A DNA stretch of 64,000 nucleotides from Holtermannia corniformis (taxonomy: Eukaryota; Basidiomycota; Tremellomycetes; Holtermanniales), in contig BCIJ01000013.1 of NCBI GenBank assembly GCA_001599935.1, positions 184,050-248,049 on the forward strand. Reading direction: 5' to 3'. The notes beneath the pieces were generated by a model. The model was not told the origin of the DNA and did not search any database. It saw only the letters and a program-made list of their open reading frames with translations. Shown piece by piece: positions 54,972 to 64,000 of this stretch (positions within the stretch are counted from its first letter, which is position 1; the number at the start of each line of letters is the position of its first letter). The position numbers and the translations under genes were made by a program.

Positions 54972-56472
54972 CTACCACTGCCGACGGTCGTTCTTTTGCG
55001 CATTGTATGTGCGCTGCTGGCGTCAGTGGGGATGGCGCGGGATGGGCCCGCACGCACATAGGCGGACACTGCAAACGCCAAGAACGCAAGCACGCCAATG
55101 CCCTGCGCTAGTCAGCCCAGACCTGCTATCGATCGAGCACACGGACCTTGAGAATGAACAGGAACCACGCTGCAGCACCACCGCTGTTTCGCCGTCCACG
55201 CTTTGACTTGTTGCTCGAGTCGCCCGAGAACGGCGATTGCGGGCCGTTGATGCCAGGGTGGAGCACGGCACTGGAGGTCGAGATTGACACGATGCTGACG
55301 GCGTCAGTCTCACTCAGAGCCAGCTTTTTCACTCACTCGTGGTTGTCCGAGACGTCGCCTGTCAGCGCGCTAAAGCCGACATACGGACTGTCTGGCAGCT
55401 CGGCGTTGATCTCAAAGCACGTCGTCCACTCGTCCCAGCGCGCAGTGTGGAGTTTGAGCTGTGTTGCGTGTCAGCCGCGGCTAGCAGTCTGCGTATATGA
55501 GCTGACCTGCAGCATCTTGCCCTTGATGTAGGTGATCCGGGCTTTGGTCGTCACGTCTCGTCGTCGGAAGTTTTCCTGCAACAGTGGTCAGTAGCAGTCT
55601 CTATCCGTCGCATAGACCGACCGAGCAAGCGGCCAGCTCGTGTGCGGCGTTATCGTGGTCGTGATCATAAGCAGTCTTGCCGTCGCCCAGCATGGCCGTG
55701 ACTCGAGGCCACTGGTATGCATGGCGAGAGTTGGCATAGCTACAAAGTTAGCATGGACTAACACGGCGCAGTCGATTCGTAAAGAACATACGTGTCGAAG
55801 AAGATGCCGAGACCCTTGAAGTAGTCTAGCACGGCATCAGTCTCACGTCCCCACACTCAACAGTAACGCACCGACGCTGCCGAATACAGGACCAGGTTTG
55901 GCCCGATCGGTTGTGAACCACATTGCAAAGCCGTCGCCGAACAGGTTCTGCGCCTTGCCGTCGACCTGGACACTATCAGCTCGTGTACCACTGGCAACGG
56001 CTCAGCAGCGCACCTTGAACTCGACGTCAATCTGCCAGTTTGGCGTTGTGAGCGGTAGTCTGCTCCACAGCCAGCCCATCTGCGACGGCTTGTCCTGTGT
56101 GAGGCGAATATGCTTGTTTGTGTTCTGTTGTGCATCAGCGTGCATCTACGAGCGCGTGTGGATGCATGTACGATGTAAGCATTACCGCCAAAGTCCCACC
56201 TGACCACACATCAGTGATGGTGATGAGCGAACTCTCTGGTACTCACCATCGGTTCTGCAGATCGCTGTCTACATAGGGCGGAAAGAGAGTGTGCGTTCGA
56301 AGTGGGACGGTCTGAGCTCATCAACTCCGATTCTGCCCTGCCAGCCCGACACGAGCAGTGGAGAACACACCTTCTCAATGAGACCCTGGAGCGAGTCCTC
56401 GCCGGCCTCTTCGGCACCCTTAACGCCCACCAGTCCACAGCACACGGCCAGAACCAAAGACCTCCAACGCAT
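54972..56472 (-). CDS. L-type lectin cargo receptor (VIP36/ERGIC-53/Emp47-like), 326 aa
   Basis: Type I membrane lectin that binds high-mannose glycoproteins and cycles in the early secretory pathway. Minus-strand exons: 56371-56472, 56247-56311, 56172-56199, 56014-56124, 55872-55965, 55792-55825, 55622-55739, 55507-55575, 55337-55458, 55147-55294, 55058-55102, 54972-55016. MRWRSLVLAVCCGLVGVKGA is the signal peptide. PPYVDSDLQNRWWDFGGNA, NTNKHIRLTQDKPSQMGWLW, DGFAMWFT and FFDTYANSRH are conserved lectin-fold blocks; the last carries Ca2+/mannose ligands. GIGVLAFLAFAVSAY is the transmembrane helix. The short tail QRTYNAQKNDRRQW results from a typical 41-bp intron; without splicing a long unlikely tail would run into the neighbouring gene. 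Confidence 0.88.
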
Positions 56473-56680
56473 CACTGATCGTCCTTTCCTTCCGTCACCG
56501 TGCGTCTTCGTCACTGTGTTCGCCTTTTTTGTACTAGCAACGTCGTGAGAAGTCGTGAGCAGCCTGCAGGCCTTGCCGAGGTCGAATACAGCACCGGGGC
56601 GATGATGGTCGTCGTTGAAGGACAAGACTCGACTGCACGTGAATGACAGCTTGACTTTGCGAGCATCATCAACGACGGCC

Positions 56681-57144
56681 ATGGCGAGCTCGGGACGGAT
56701 CCGCAAGTTTGGAGGCAAGCAGCTCACTCTGCAGCATGTGAGAGCTGCGAAGAGGAAGACTGGGTTGACCTGATTGAGCTCTAGTTCCTACTGCAGAGTT
56801 CCATGGTACATGCGTACCGGAGCGCGGTGAGAGCAACTCGGCGTGAGTGGGTGCGACTAAAGAGGTCGGTGCTCATGTGCACAGCGTTGCCAGACGCTCG
56901 TACGCGACGAGAGACACTCGACTGGTTGCGAGGAGACTTGCAACGATTGCAGCATATCACCGACTTGGTGAGCCCTCGCTTTCCGTCGACCGAATCAGAC
57001 CTGAGTCCGCAGGGTACGCTACAGTCCAACCTGTCTGCATTCCAGCGAACAGTCAAGCAGCTTGTGCCGAGCTTGGGTCTAGGCGACTTGCGACCTGAAG
57101 ACGGCGCTCGACTGATAGGCAAACGCCATGTTGGACGGCAATGA
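56681..57144 (+). CDS. LYR-motif protein of the LYRM2 type, 109 aa
   Basis: Exons 56681-56737, 56785-56842, 56885-56967 and 57013-57144. The first exon gives a basic leader ending KQLTLQH, followed by FLLQSSMVHAYRSAVRATR, where AYR is the LYR tripeptide, and ETLDWLRGDLQRLQH, the second helix. The layout (basic start, LYR, then the Leu-Trp helix) is closest to LYRM2, a mitochondrial factor linked to respiratory complex function. The C-terminus is longer than in animals and ends in a basic stretch. This is the second LYR protein of the window. The subfamily is moderately certain. Confidence 0.75.
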
Positions 57145-57261
57145 GTGTGCAAGAGCACGGTAGGGATACAGCACGATCGCATTTCATTTGTACAATATGC
57201 AACACATGATCATGAGCCGTCGTCGATTCGTCGTTGTCTTGCCTCGCCTCGGTGTTCAGCG

Positions 57262-58155
57262 TCAAGCTACCGGCGGCCGAGCGGTCGGGATGAGCCTTGT
57301 CCGGCCACTGGGTGTGAACGCGCCCAAGTCTTGCGACGGGACTCTCCAGCCCTCACCATGCGCTCCCGAGCCCATGATATCGACCGTGGCTTTGACCATG
57401 CCGATGCCGCCGGCTGGCGCCTCGACATACTCTTCAACATCGCGCCACTCTCCAGCCGTACAGTCTTCGACCTCGACACGGACAGCGTCAGTCTCGAGGA
57501 TGACTTCTTTGCCGGATCGATGCACGCCGTTGAACTGTAGCAGCTCTAGTGCGCGGATCAGGTCGGCTGCGAGTGGGGTGGAATTGGGAGCGTCTTCGAC
57601 GATGGGTTCCCAGCCTTCGGGTGGGGAGCCAGGTGGTGAGATGAGGAAGTTTTTCGAATGGGCCGGAGGTTGGAGGTGATGCGTCGAGGGATCCGTCTCG
57701 AGTTCTGTCGGAGGCAGAGGGTGTAGGCGCAAGATGAGGCTGAGTGAAGCTGTCAGCACTATGCATCGTGTATCTGCTGCTCACCAATGCGGTTTGCTTC
57801 GTGGCCGCTTGGCATCAAAGTACGGCGAGCCGGTTGGCTGACTCGCATCGGGCGAGTGACCCTCCTTGCCAGCATCGAGGTCTAGCTCCAACCAGTCACC
57901 CTCCTGCTTTGCCCGCGCAGCTTGGCTCTCGGTCGCGTACACGACAATGACCCGCCCAAAGCCCTTGACCGGAGCCCAGACACGGATATCCCCATACTGA
58001 GCATAGTAGCTCTTCAGCAGCACCAGCACTGACGGCTCGAACAGTGCGAGATGCGGCAAGAGCAACGCCAGTGTATTCGTGGGCGGCGAGGGCTCGCTGG
58101 TGGATGGGTCGAGTGGGGGTGTCGAGGTGATGTTGATGCCGCGCGGGACTGTCAT
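57262..58155 (-). CDS. Calcipressin (RCAN-type calcineurin regulator), 282 aa
   Basis: Binds and modulates calcineurin. Exons are 57785-58155 and 57262-57739 on the minus strand with a 45-bp intron. An RRM-like domain covers residues ~28-110 (TNTLALLLPHLALFEPSVLV, then GFGRVIVVY). The hallmark FLISPPGSPPEGWEPIVED is present, a variant of the FLxSPPxSPP motif that is phosphorylated by GSK3/MAPK, followed by a helical LIRALELL. The tail is longer than in yeast Rcn1. The single intron lies between the RRM and the SP motif. Confidence 0.92.
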
Positions 58156-58781
58156 GCTCGGTGTCGCAGTATCTAATGTAGTTTCGCACTGTCAGAGTCG
58201 CGCTGAGGCCGGCTCAGCAGACCGAAGAAGAAAGGAGCACACGACGGCCGTCGATCGGTTTACGTGACAGACTGCGCACGGATCCACTCCAACAACCACA
58301 ACCACAACGTTGATCGCAAGATATCGCTATACAGCAGTGCTCTGCGCACTCTAGCCTACGTTTTACTCTGTCGATACGCCAACGGCACCTCGTGACATTG
58401 ACAGAGCTGGTTTGACGGCTGAAAGCAAAGTCGAGCAGGAGAGGGTCAAACCTGCCTGGATTGACGGACAAACGCTGCAAAGGACTTGCACCTCTGGAGA
58501 TTGCCGAGGCGCGAGTAGTATAATGCGTTTACAAGTATGCACATGAACATGACATGGACAAGTGCTGCAGAGTTGAACCTCGTCCACACGCTCAGGTGAA
58601 GCTCCAATATGCGTGCGGCCCAGTGCACCTCTTTGGGCGATGAACCCGATTGCGTGGCAGCCATGTATGAATGCAAATGTGATACATTGATTGCAGTTTA
58701 GTTGTGATACACGAATCTTCTTTCCTACAGTCTTTGCGATGCCAGGTGATGCCGCTAGGGCTCGATGCGAACAAGGATGCT
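58156..58781. other. Intergenic gap
   Basis: About 630 bp between the calcipressin start and the transporter stop, both minus. Short frames only; it probably holds the calcipressin promoter and the transporter poly(A) region. Confidence 0.35.
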
Positions 58782-61028
58782 TTACAACGCATCAACGCCA
58801 GCCGTGTCAATCTGCGCATGGTCAGTCTCGATGACAGTAGTCAAAGGTCGGCGACTCACGGGCAGTGCAAACATGCAGACGCCGGCAACGAGGAAGAGCG
58901 AGGCCGAGATGTAGACGGGCGTGGCGGCAGAGCTACTGGCATACTGCGACTTTATCAGCGGTGTCACCCGCGCGCTCTCGGGACTCACGGCCTGTAGCAG
59001 AGGTGCAATCATTCCGAACAGTCGGTTCAAACTCGAGCAGATCGCGTTACCCGTCCCGCGCGACGGCGAAGGGAAGAGCTCGGGCGTGTACGCAAACAGG
59101 ATCCCGTACATTGCGTTCTGGGTCAACGCGGTCGCGCAGTTGAACCCGAGCACGCCCTTGTTGGTAGATGCGTTGGTGAAGAGGAAGAGGAAGACACCCG
59201 AGAGCAGGGTAGCGAGGGCTGAGGGTGGATTAGTGGTCGTGTAATCACGAGATAGCGACGCACCCATTGCGCCCTTGCGACCGCTGATAAACGCCCATCG
59301 TCCACGCACACGCCATTCGACGAGACCGGCGGCAATGATCGAGCCGGGTACACCGCACGCAGCTTGGATAGCGCTACGAGGCGGTTAAGTCGAGTCTACA
59401 GGTCCAACGTCTACTCACTAGTTGCCATAGGCTTGGTTGGCCGACTGGTCCGGCAAGCCTGTCAGGTACAGACCCAAGAAAGCATTGAACAATGGCTGCA
59501 GAATGTCAGACGCCACCAGAGGAACCATCTCAGACGACGTACGTAGGCAAGACCGATGAGAGCCCAAATCAACGCAATCAAGCCAGTGCTGAACGCAAGA
59601 CGAGGGGTGGAGAACAGTGGGGTAATGTTACCAAAGCTGAACTTGCTGAAGCTCGCACGAATTGTCTGCATGACCGTCATGCCCGCGTCGCGCGGGTCAA
59701 TGCCGACTTTGATCGATGCGTGGCGGAGGTCCTCGACGGTCAGGCGACATTCCGTCCGGTTCGTCTTTGCAATCTTTTGAAGGGCGGCAATGCATGCTTC
59801 GTCACGGTTCTTGGAAGCGAGCCATTTCTGCGCAAGTGTCAGCGCAAACGACTGAGGCGGTGCCGCCAAACACATACCGGCGACTCTTGGATCGGGAACA
59901 GGAAGAAGCGGATGAGCCACATGACAATGGTCATGCCGCCGAAAATGTACATGCTGTACCGCCAACCGCCGTTCTGGCCGCCTGACTGCGAATAGGTGCC
60001 AGGCAGGCAGACGTTGTTACCGGTCCTAGCCGATACCTCGGCTGAAGACCCGTGTCAGCTCTTCGCCGGTCATCGCCTCGAAAGACTCACTTGGGCAAGC
60101 AAAGTGGATGAGCAGAGGCCATGAAATGACACTGCCGACAACTTGACCGATAGCCCAGTACGCCGAGAGCAGCGTCAAGGTCCACTGGTAGTTGGACGGC
60201 AAGACTTCGAGGTAGAGGGCACCGTCGACGGGCAAGTTGCCGCCAAGACCAAAGCCAATGCTGCCATTGGTCAGGTTCCATCACACCAGACACTGCAGAC
60301 TGCTCACCAACACACAAAACCGCACCACATCCGGAATGACGACGAAGCGCCGGCAGCGATACCCTTAGACACGCGTCAAGCAAGTCTGTGCGGTCTTTGA
60401 CGGGAACTCACAAAGAGACCCGAGATGAACAAGGTGATGTTGAACGCCACACGACGTCCGACAATATCAGCAGAGCATCCCCAGAAGGCTGCACCGATGC
60501 AGAGACCGGTGAACAAGAACAGGGTCGAGTGAGCAATGTCTGTTCGGCATCAGTCCCCGAATGTCTGTGCGGCAGCCAAAGGACTCACGTGCGGGGTCAA
60601 ACTCGGACTGGACCGATGGGAGGATGATGGCGATGCCCTGTGTAGCTGTCAGTGGTAGTCCGGTTCGAACATTGCGTGCAACGTACTTGCAAGAACAGGT
60701 TGTCCACGAACCAGCCCATGCCTGCAGGGTGTAAGTGGCATTTTGGCGACTTTCAGTGCAGGAACTCACCGGCGGTGAAGAACAGCATGACTTGGTAGCG
60801 GCCCATACCGATAGCCTTCAGCTCCTGGTTGATGAGTGCAACTACGAAGACATCAGCTCGAGCCTCTGTGCCATTGTGATGCCACTCACCTTTGAGCGAG
60901 AAAGCAGCGTTGACGCCCGAGGCGTGTGCTCTGCTCTCAAGCTCATGTTCGACCTCGTGAGCCTTCTCGGGGTCCGGTAGCTGTCCATTAACGAGCGTCG
61001 GTGACTTGTCCAGTTGGTCCACAGCCAT
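58782..61028 (-). CDS. Major facilitator superfamily transporter, many exons, about 530-560 aa
   Basis: Twelve-helix MFS permease of the sugar/SV2-like class. About a dozen exons with ~45-60 bp introns lie between the start at 61028 (MAVDQLDKS) and the stop at 58782; I traced the protein but did not fix every junction. Recognisable parts in order: an acidic N-terminal cytosolic stretch, GIAIILPSVQSEFDPA, GLCIGAAFWGCSADIVGRR (the MFS motif A after helix 2), GGNLPVDGALYLEVLP, SAYWAIGQVVGSVISW, a central loop with KWLASKNRDEACIAALQKIA, the second half with ATALTQNAMYGILFAYTPEL and FPSPSRGTGNAICSSLNRLF. Substrate is unknown; metabolite or phosphate transport in the SV2/SLC22-like group is possible. 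Confidence 0.85.
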
Positions 61029-61885
61029 CGTGTTGAGAGATCAGTCGCGGTGGTGATGGTTAAAGGTTGCGCGACGGGCCAAAAAGTAGCGCCAAAATGT
61101 AACGCGGCCGCCTGTTCCTACCAATGCATTGGCAACCAGCGAGGCCTAAGCGAAGCCATGTGTCCCCTTTTGTGCCCCTTTCAGAGCTTGCGTTACCATC
61201 TCGGCGCTTGGTCTTCCTTGAACAGCGGCACCAGAAGGCAGGAAACAGTTTTGCGTTACGAGAAGCCCAGGGGTGCCGCTGGCGTCACTGCAACGGGTGG
61301 CCGCTTCGGGGTTTTCAGTCGGCACATAACGAATGCAAGCCAAGCAGAAGCAGCCCGATGCCGTGCCGGATCGACGAGATCAGTTTGAACTGAGTCGTCA
61401 GCTCAGTGTCGCTGTGCGAGTACAAGCGGGGTTATAGACTGCGTTACTGGACTGTTTTGCCGTCGTCATATAAGTCAAACTGCCACAAGCTACACGGGCC
61501 GATCTGCGTGGGGCTGCCGCTTGCGGTCTCCGCCGGCGTCTTGGCAGCGTGGCCGTCACATGAGCAGGAGCAGCCGTGACAAATCGCGTCCAGTCAATCC
61601 GCGGTGGATCGGGGGTCTCGTTCGTTACGGACAAACATCGGGCCTGTGTCTCCGTGACTCACGGGTCACAAGGAGAAGGCCAAAAAGGATGAAAGGATAT
61701 GACAAAGGTGCCTTCCTTTCCGCTGCACAAGTTTCACGGACAAAAGCTAGAGAGATCCTCGATGGCACAGCCCTGCTGCGGTGCCAAGCATACGCCTAAA
61801 CTCATTGCGATAGTGCCGAGCCAAGATGCGCCTGGGGACATCAACGTACCACTCTACTCACCGGAATAATGGCAACCAGACGCCG
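61029..61885. promoter_or_regulatory. Divergent intergenic region
   Basis: 857 bp between the transporter start (minus) and the small membrane gene at 61886 (plus). It contains the two promoters; short frames on both strands have no support. Confidence 0.35.
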
Positions 61886-62180
61886 ATGAACCCAGTCGTG
61901 GCGATCAGTGCGTGCCACACTGCTAGCGCGAGGTCGGGCAGTGCACTGACCGACGGCCGGAGCAGTCTTGATGAGCATGTTCTTCATCCTGTGCTGTATC
62001 ATCATCTACTTTAGCGAGAAGCAGCGACGAGAAGACCGTGAGGCGGGGCTGCCGCCGCGCCAGGTAATGCGGCGAGAAGAACCGAGAAAGGGGTGCTTCT
62101 GCAATATCTGCTGCGGGTTCGGGTTCTGGTGCTGCGAGGGTAAGGAGGAAAAGAAGATCAGTGAGAAGCCTGGGGTATAG
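61886..62180 (+). CDS. Tiny single-pass membrane protein with Cys-rich tail, 78 aa
   Basis: Exons 61886-61907 (seven codons plus one base) and 61966-62180, joined across a 58-bp intron. The joined N-terminus, NPVVAIILMSMFFILCCIII, is a clean transmembrane helix; it is disrupted if the intron is ignored. A charged KQRREDREAGLPPRQ stretch follows and then a cysteine cluster (GCFCNICCGFGFWCC) before a Lys/Glu tail. The cysteines may be palmitoylated or bind metal. No family recognised. Small proteins of this form are easily missed by gene finders. Confidence 0.6.
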
Positions 62181-62332
62181 TGGGCAAGCTCGATCTATCG
62201 CGGCAAGGGTGGGATGAGGCTGTAGTTGAGCTCTGTGACATTGGTGATAGTGACGGTGTCCTACACCAAGCCAGGGATGTAGATATGCCAAGTGATTGGC
62301 AGAGCTAGCAGGACGCAATTGCCCCGAGTACT

Positions 62333-63466
62333 TCATCTCTTGTATGCCCGCACAACGGCCTCTTCGACCCTGCACCCCATCAGCACCAGCTTAACGCGCA
62401 AGCGGTCGACATACCTCTGCTTGAGGAGTAGCGTCACGCCCTGCTGCACTACACATTTGGTCAGCTGTCCTTCAAGACCGCGATACAGGCCCCGTAGACC
62501 CTGCTCGGCGGCCAGCAAGCGCAGCGTCGATAGTGTACTAGTTGAAGCGTCGGCGACGCGCTTATTGGATGCTGCGCGCTTCGATTGCGACAGCGTTTTG
62601 ACAAGAAGTAGAGGGTATAGGGGAATGATCGCTGTGTGTTGTCAATTGCGGACAGTAGTCTGTGACGAACACGAACCGAGAACTCCTGCGCCCGCGCCGA
62701 GGATAAACGTCGCGACGCCAGGTGGATGGGCACGCTGACGTTTCGGCAGTAGGAGTCGGATCAGCAGTGTGTTGAAGTATAGTGTCAACGAAGGTGTGAG
62801 CGCCAATGGGATCGACGGGGCCAACCCTTTGAACCGTACTATTAGCCGTCCTAAACAGCTACACATCACTACTGACCAGCCCAGAATCCGGAAATCCCCC
62901 CCTCTGCCAGAATGTCTCTCACAACGTCCCACACGCCTCGCCGTCGTCGTGTCTCCGACTGATCCCCTTCATCCATCTGCTGCCGAACACAGACGGTACT
63001 GATCGGCAGTGTCAAGCCCTTACTCGCCACACCGGCCCACAACCCGATCAAGATCTCCTCGGTCGCGTTCAGGGGTTTACCTCGACTTCGACGGAGGGCG
63101 AGCTTGCGGAGAAGTGAATAGAGCCCGAAGTAGAGAAAGTTGGAGACAAATGTTGAGAGCGTGTCGGTTTCGAGGCCGGCGTAGAGAGCTGCAGTACCTT
63201 CGATGAGAAGCAGCTGGTGCAGAGTGTTGATGAGTGCTGAGACGTCCTCAGTATATATGCAAAGTTAGTCTTGGCGACTGACAGTCATTGCGGCGCTTGA
63301 TCGACGTCTGTAGCCGCGTCGTCGCTAGATCGAGTGGGAAAACGATCGCATTGGCAACGGCAGACCTGGCGCCGTCAAGTCAACACATGATGGAATTTTG
63401 CGTTATAAGGGCATACCCAATGGCGCCAGACGTAGCTTGAAGCAGCGGCGGCAGTGTCGAGGCCAT
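62333..63466 (-). CDS. Mitochondrial/peroxisomal carrier family (SLC25) protein, 317 aa
   Basis: Six-helix carrier with three repeats. Minus-strand exons are 63417-63466, 63283-63365, 62877-63236, 62677-62838 and 62333-62631. The first repeat has AIVFPLDLATTRLQT, a proper P-x-D/E-x2-x-R carrier motif. The second reads LTLPISTVCVRQQ, with Ser at the acidic position, and the third PLLLVKTL, with Leu there. Loss of acidic residues in repeats two and three is seen in peroxisomal ATP/CoA carriers of the PMP47/SLC25A17 type, and GLWAGVASKGLTLPIST and EGTAALYAGLETDTL fit that group. Peroxisomal location is therefore plausible but inferred. Confidence 0.8.
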
Positions 63467-63725
63467 GACAAAATGGTGGGTAACTGGTGATTAGCATGCC
63501 AAAGTCGATGTCAGAGTGGACGACTCGGATCCGGCGATAGCCGAGATCGTGGCGGATCTACAGCTTGGCTGTGCGTGACCCTCTGCAAGTGCAGGGCGGA
63601 CACTCGAGTCAGGATCGGGCAAAGCTGTTCAAGAGCAAAGACAATAACACCCAGCATCTTGCAGATTACATGCTGCAAGAAGCGTATGCACCAGATCTGT
63701 TCATCGCTGCGGTCGCCGCGGGCGT

Positions 63726-64000
63726 CTAATACAATTCGAGCGACTATAGGCCCTGTCATCAGTACCACATGCGGATAACAAGCAAAGCATGAGACGGCAC
63801 GCACCATCCCGTCGTGGATCTCATAATCTTTCAACGTCACATGATCCTTGTACGTCGTGTACCTGCGATATGTCAGCGAAGTGCAAGACACCGGGCGTCG
63901 GGCGCCAGGAGATTAAGGCAGTCGGGACAGACCATTTCTTGAGCTGAATCTTCTTCGAGTTTGTACCAGTTTGAGCCGCAATGAGCTTTTTGAGGTCGCC
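63726..64000 (-). CDS. HUB1: Ubiquitin-like modifier Hub1 (UBL5), 3' part
   Basis: Hub1 binds spliceosomal Snu66 non-covalently and affects use of weak 5' splice sites. The window holds the last exons on the minus strand: 63933-64000 (partial), 63805-63862 and 63726-63743. Spliced they read GDLKKLIAAQTGT, then KIQLKKWYTTYKDHVTLKDY, then EIHDGMSLELY and a stop, which is almost the universal Hub1 C-terminal half, ending in a single Tyr (the usual double Tyr is shortened by one). The 5' part lies outside the window. Confidence 0.93.

Noticed and set aside
54803..55093. Long C-terminal extension of the L-type lectin
   Set aside because: It would be an atypical tail overlapping the opposing gene; a standard 41-bp intron gives a short cytosolic tail instead.
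61923..62375. 150-codon minus-strand frame
   Set aside because: It is antisense to the small spliced membrane gene and the intergenic region and has no family likeness.
1..64000. CRISPR arrays, bacterial operons, insertion sequences, complete retrotransposons
   Set aside because: No regular spacer arrays, transposase, reverse transcriptase or long terminal repeats were seen; the gene structures are eukaryotic.

Overview
This window is eukaryotic nuclear DNA from a fungus, most likely a basidiomycete. The genes are split by many very short introns, mostly 35-60 bases, with GTNNGT donors, CTNAC-like branch sites close to the acceptor, and occasional GC-AG borders. The gene set is fungal housekeeping (SWR1, PEX19, SEY1, RRN7, HRD1, HUB1, calcipressin). 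The compact layout and GC-rich coding resemble small-genome Pucciniomycotina, but the genus is inference. There are no bacterial operons, IS elements or CRISPR arrays. I rebuilt gene models by hand by joining exons in frame; every model listed with exon coordinates sums to a whole number of codons.

Layout, left to right. 0.5-11.2 kb: an unidentified gene, an ETFRF1-type LYR protein, PEX19, a DSS1-type mitochondrial exoribonuclease and two unidentified proteins. 11.7-17.3 kb: SWR1 ATPase. 17.5-20.3 kb: an unidentified five-exon gene and a crowded, poorly resolved stretch. 20.3-25.6 kb: a Ubl-BAG protein, the SEY1 ER-fusion GTPase and a small hydrophobic membrane protein. 25.6-28.6 kb: an island of four small related ORFs sharing a WW-x-FTW / FSTPA signature, which I regard as the best candidate for something undescribed. 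28.7-32.7 kb: RRN7 and a class I glutamine amidotransferase-like protein. 32.8-37.0 kb: HRD1, whose first intron is 1,650 bp. 37.4-44.7 kb: a D-lactate dehydrogenase, a pseudouridine glycosidase-kinase fusion and two small unknown genes. 44.95-48.4 kb: a DUF2235 protein with a 1,440 bp intron. 48.7-49.8 kb: an NAD(P)-binding epimerase-like enzyme. 50.4-52.1 kb: a second group of small unknown ORFs. 52.4-57.1 kb: an NTF2-like mitochondrial protein, an intron-containing tRNA-Ile with nearby tRNA fragments, a lipid-anchored-looking Arg-Gly protein, an L-type lectin and a LYRM2-type LYR protein. 57.3-64 kb: calcipressin, an MFS transporter, a tiny single-pass Cys-rich protein, a carrier-family protein and the 3' part of HUB1.

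The genes do not form one pathway. Themes that recur are ER quality control, shaping and cargo handling (HRD1, SEY1, L-type lectin), mitochondrial function (two LYR proteins, DSS1-type RNase, D-LDH, NTF2-like protein), peroxisomes (PEX19, possibly the carrier) and nuclear regulation (SWR1, RRN7, HUB1). The gene-poor islands near 25.6-28.6, 45.3-46.8 and 49.9-52.4 kb and the HRD1 intron stand out against the dense remainder.
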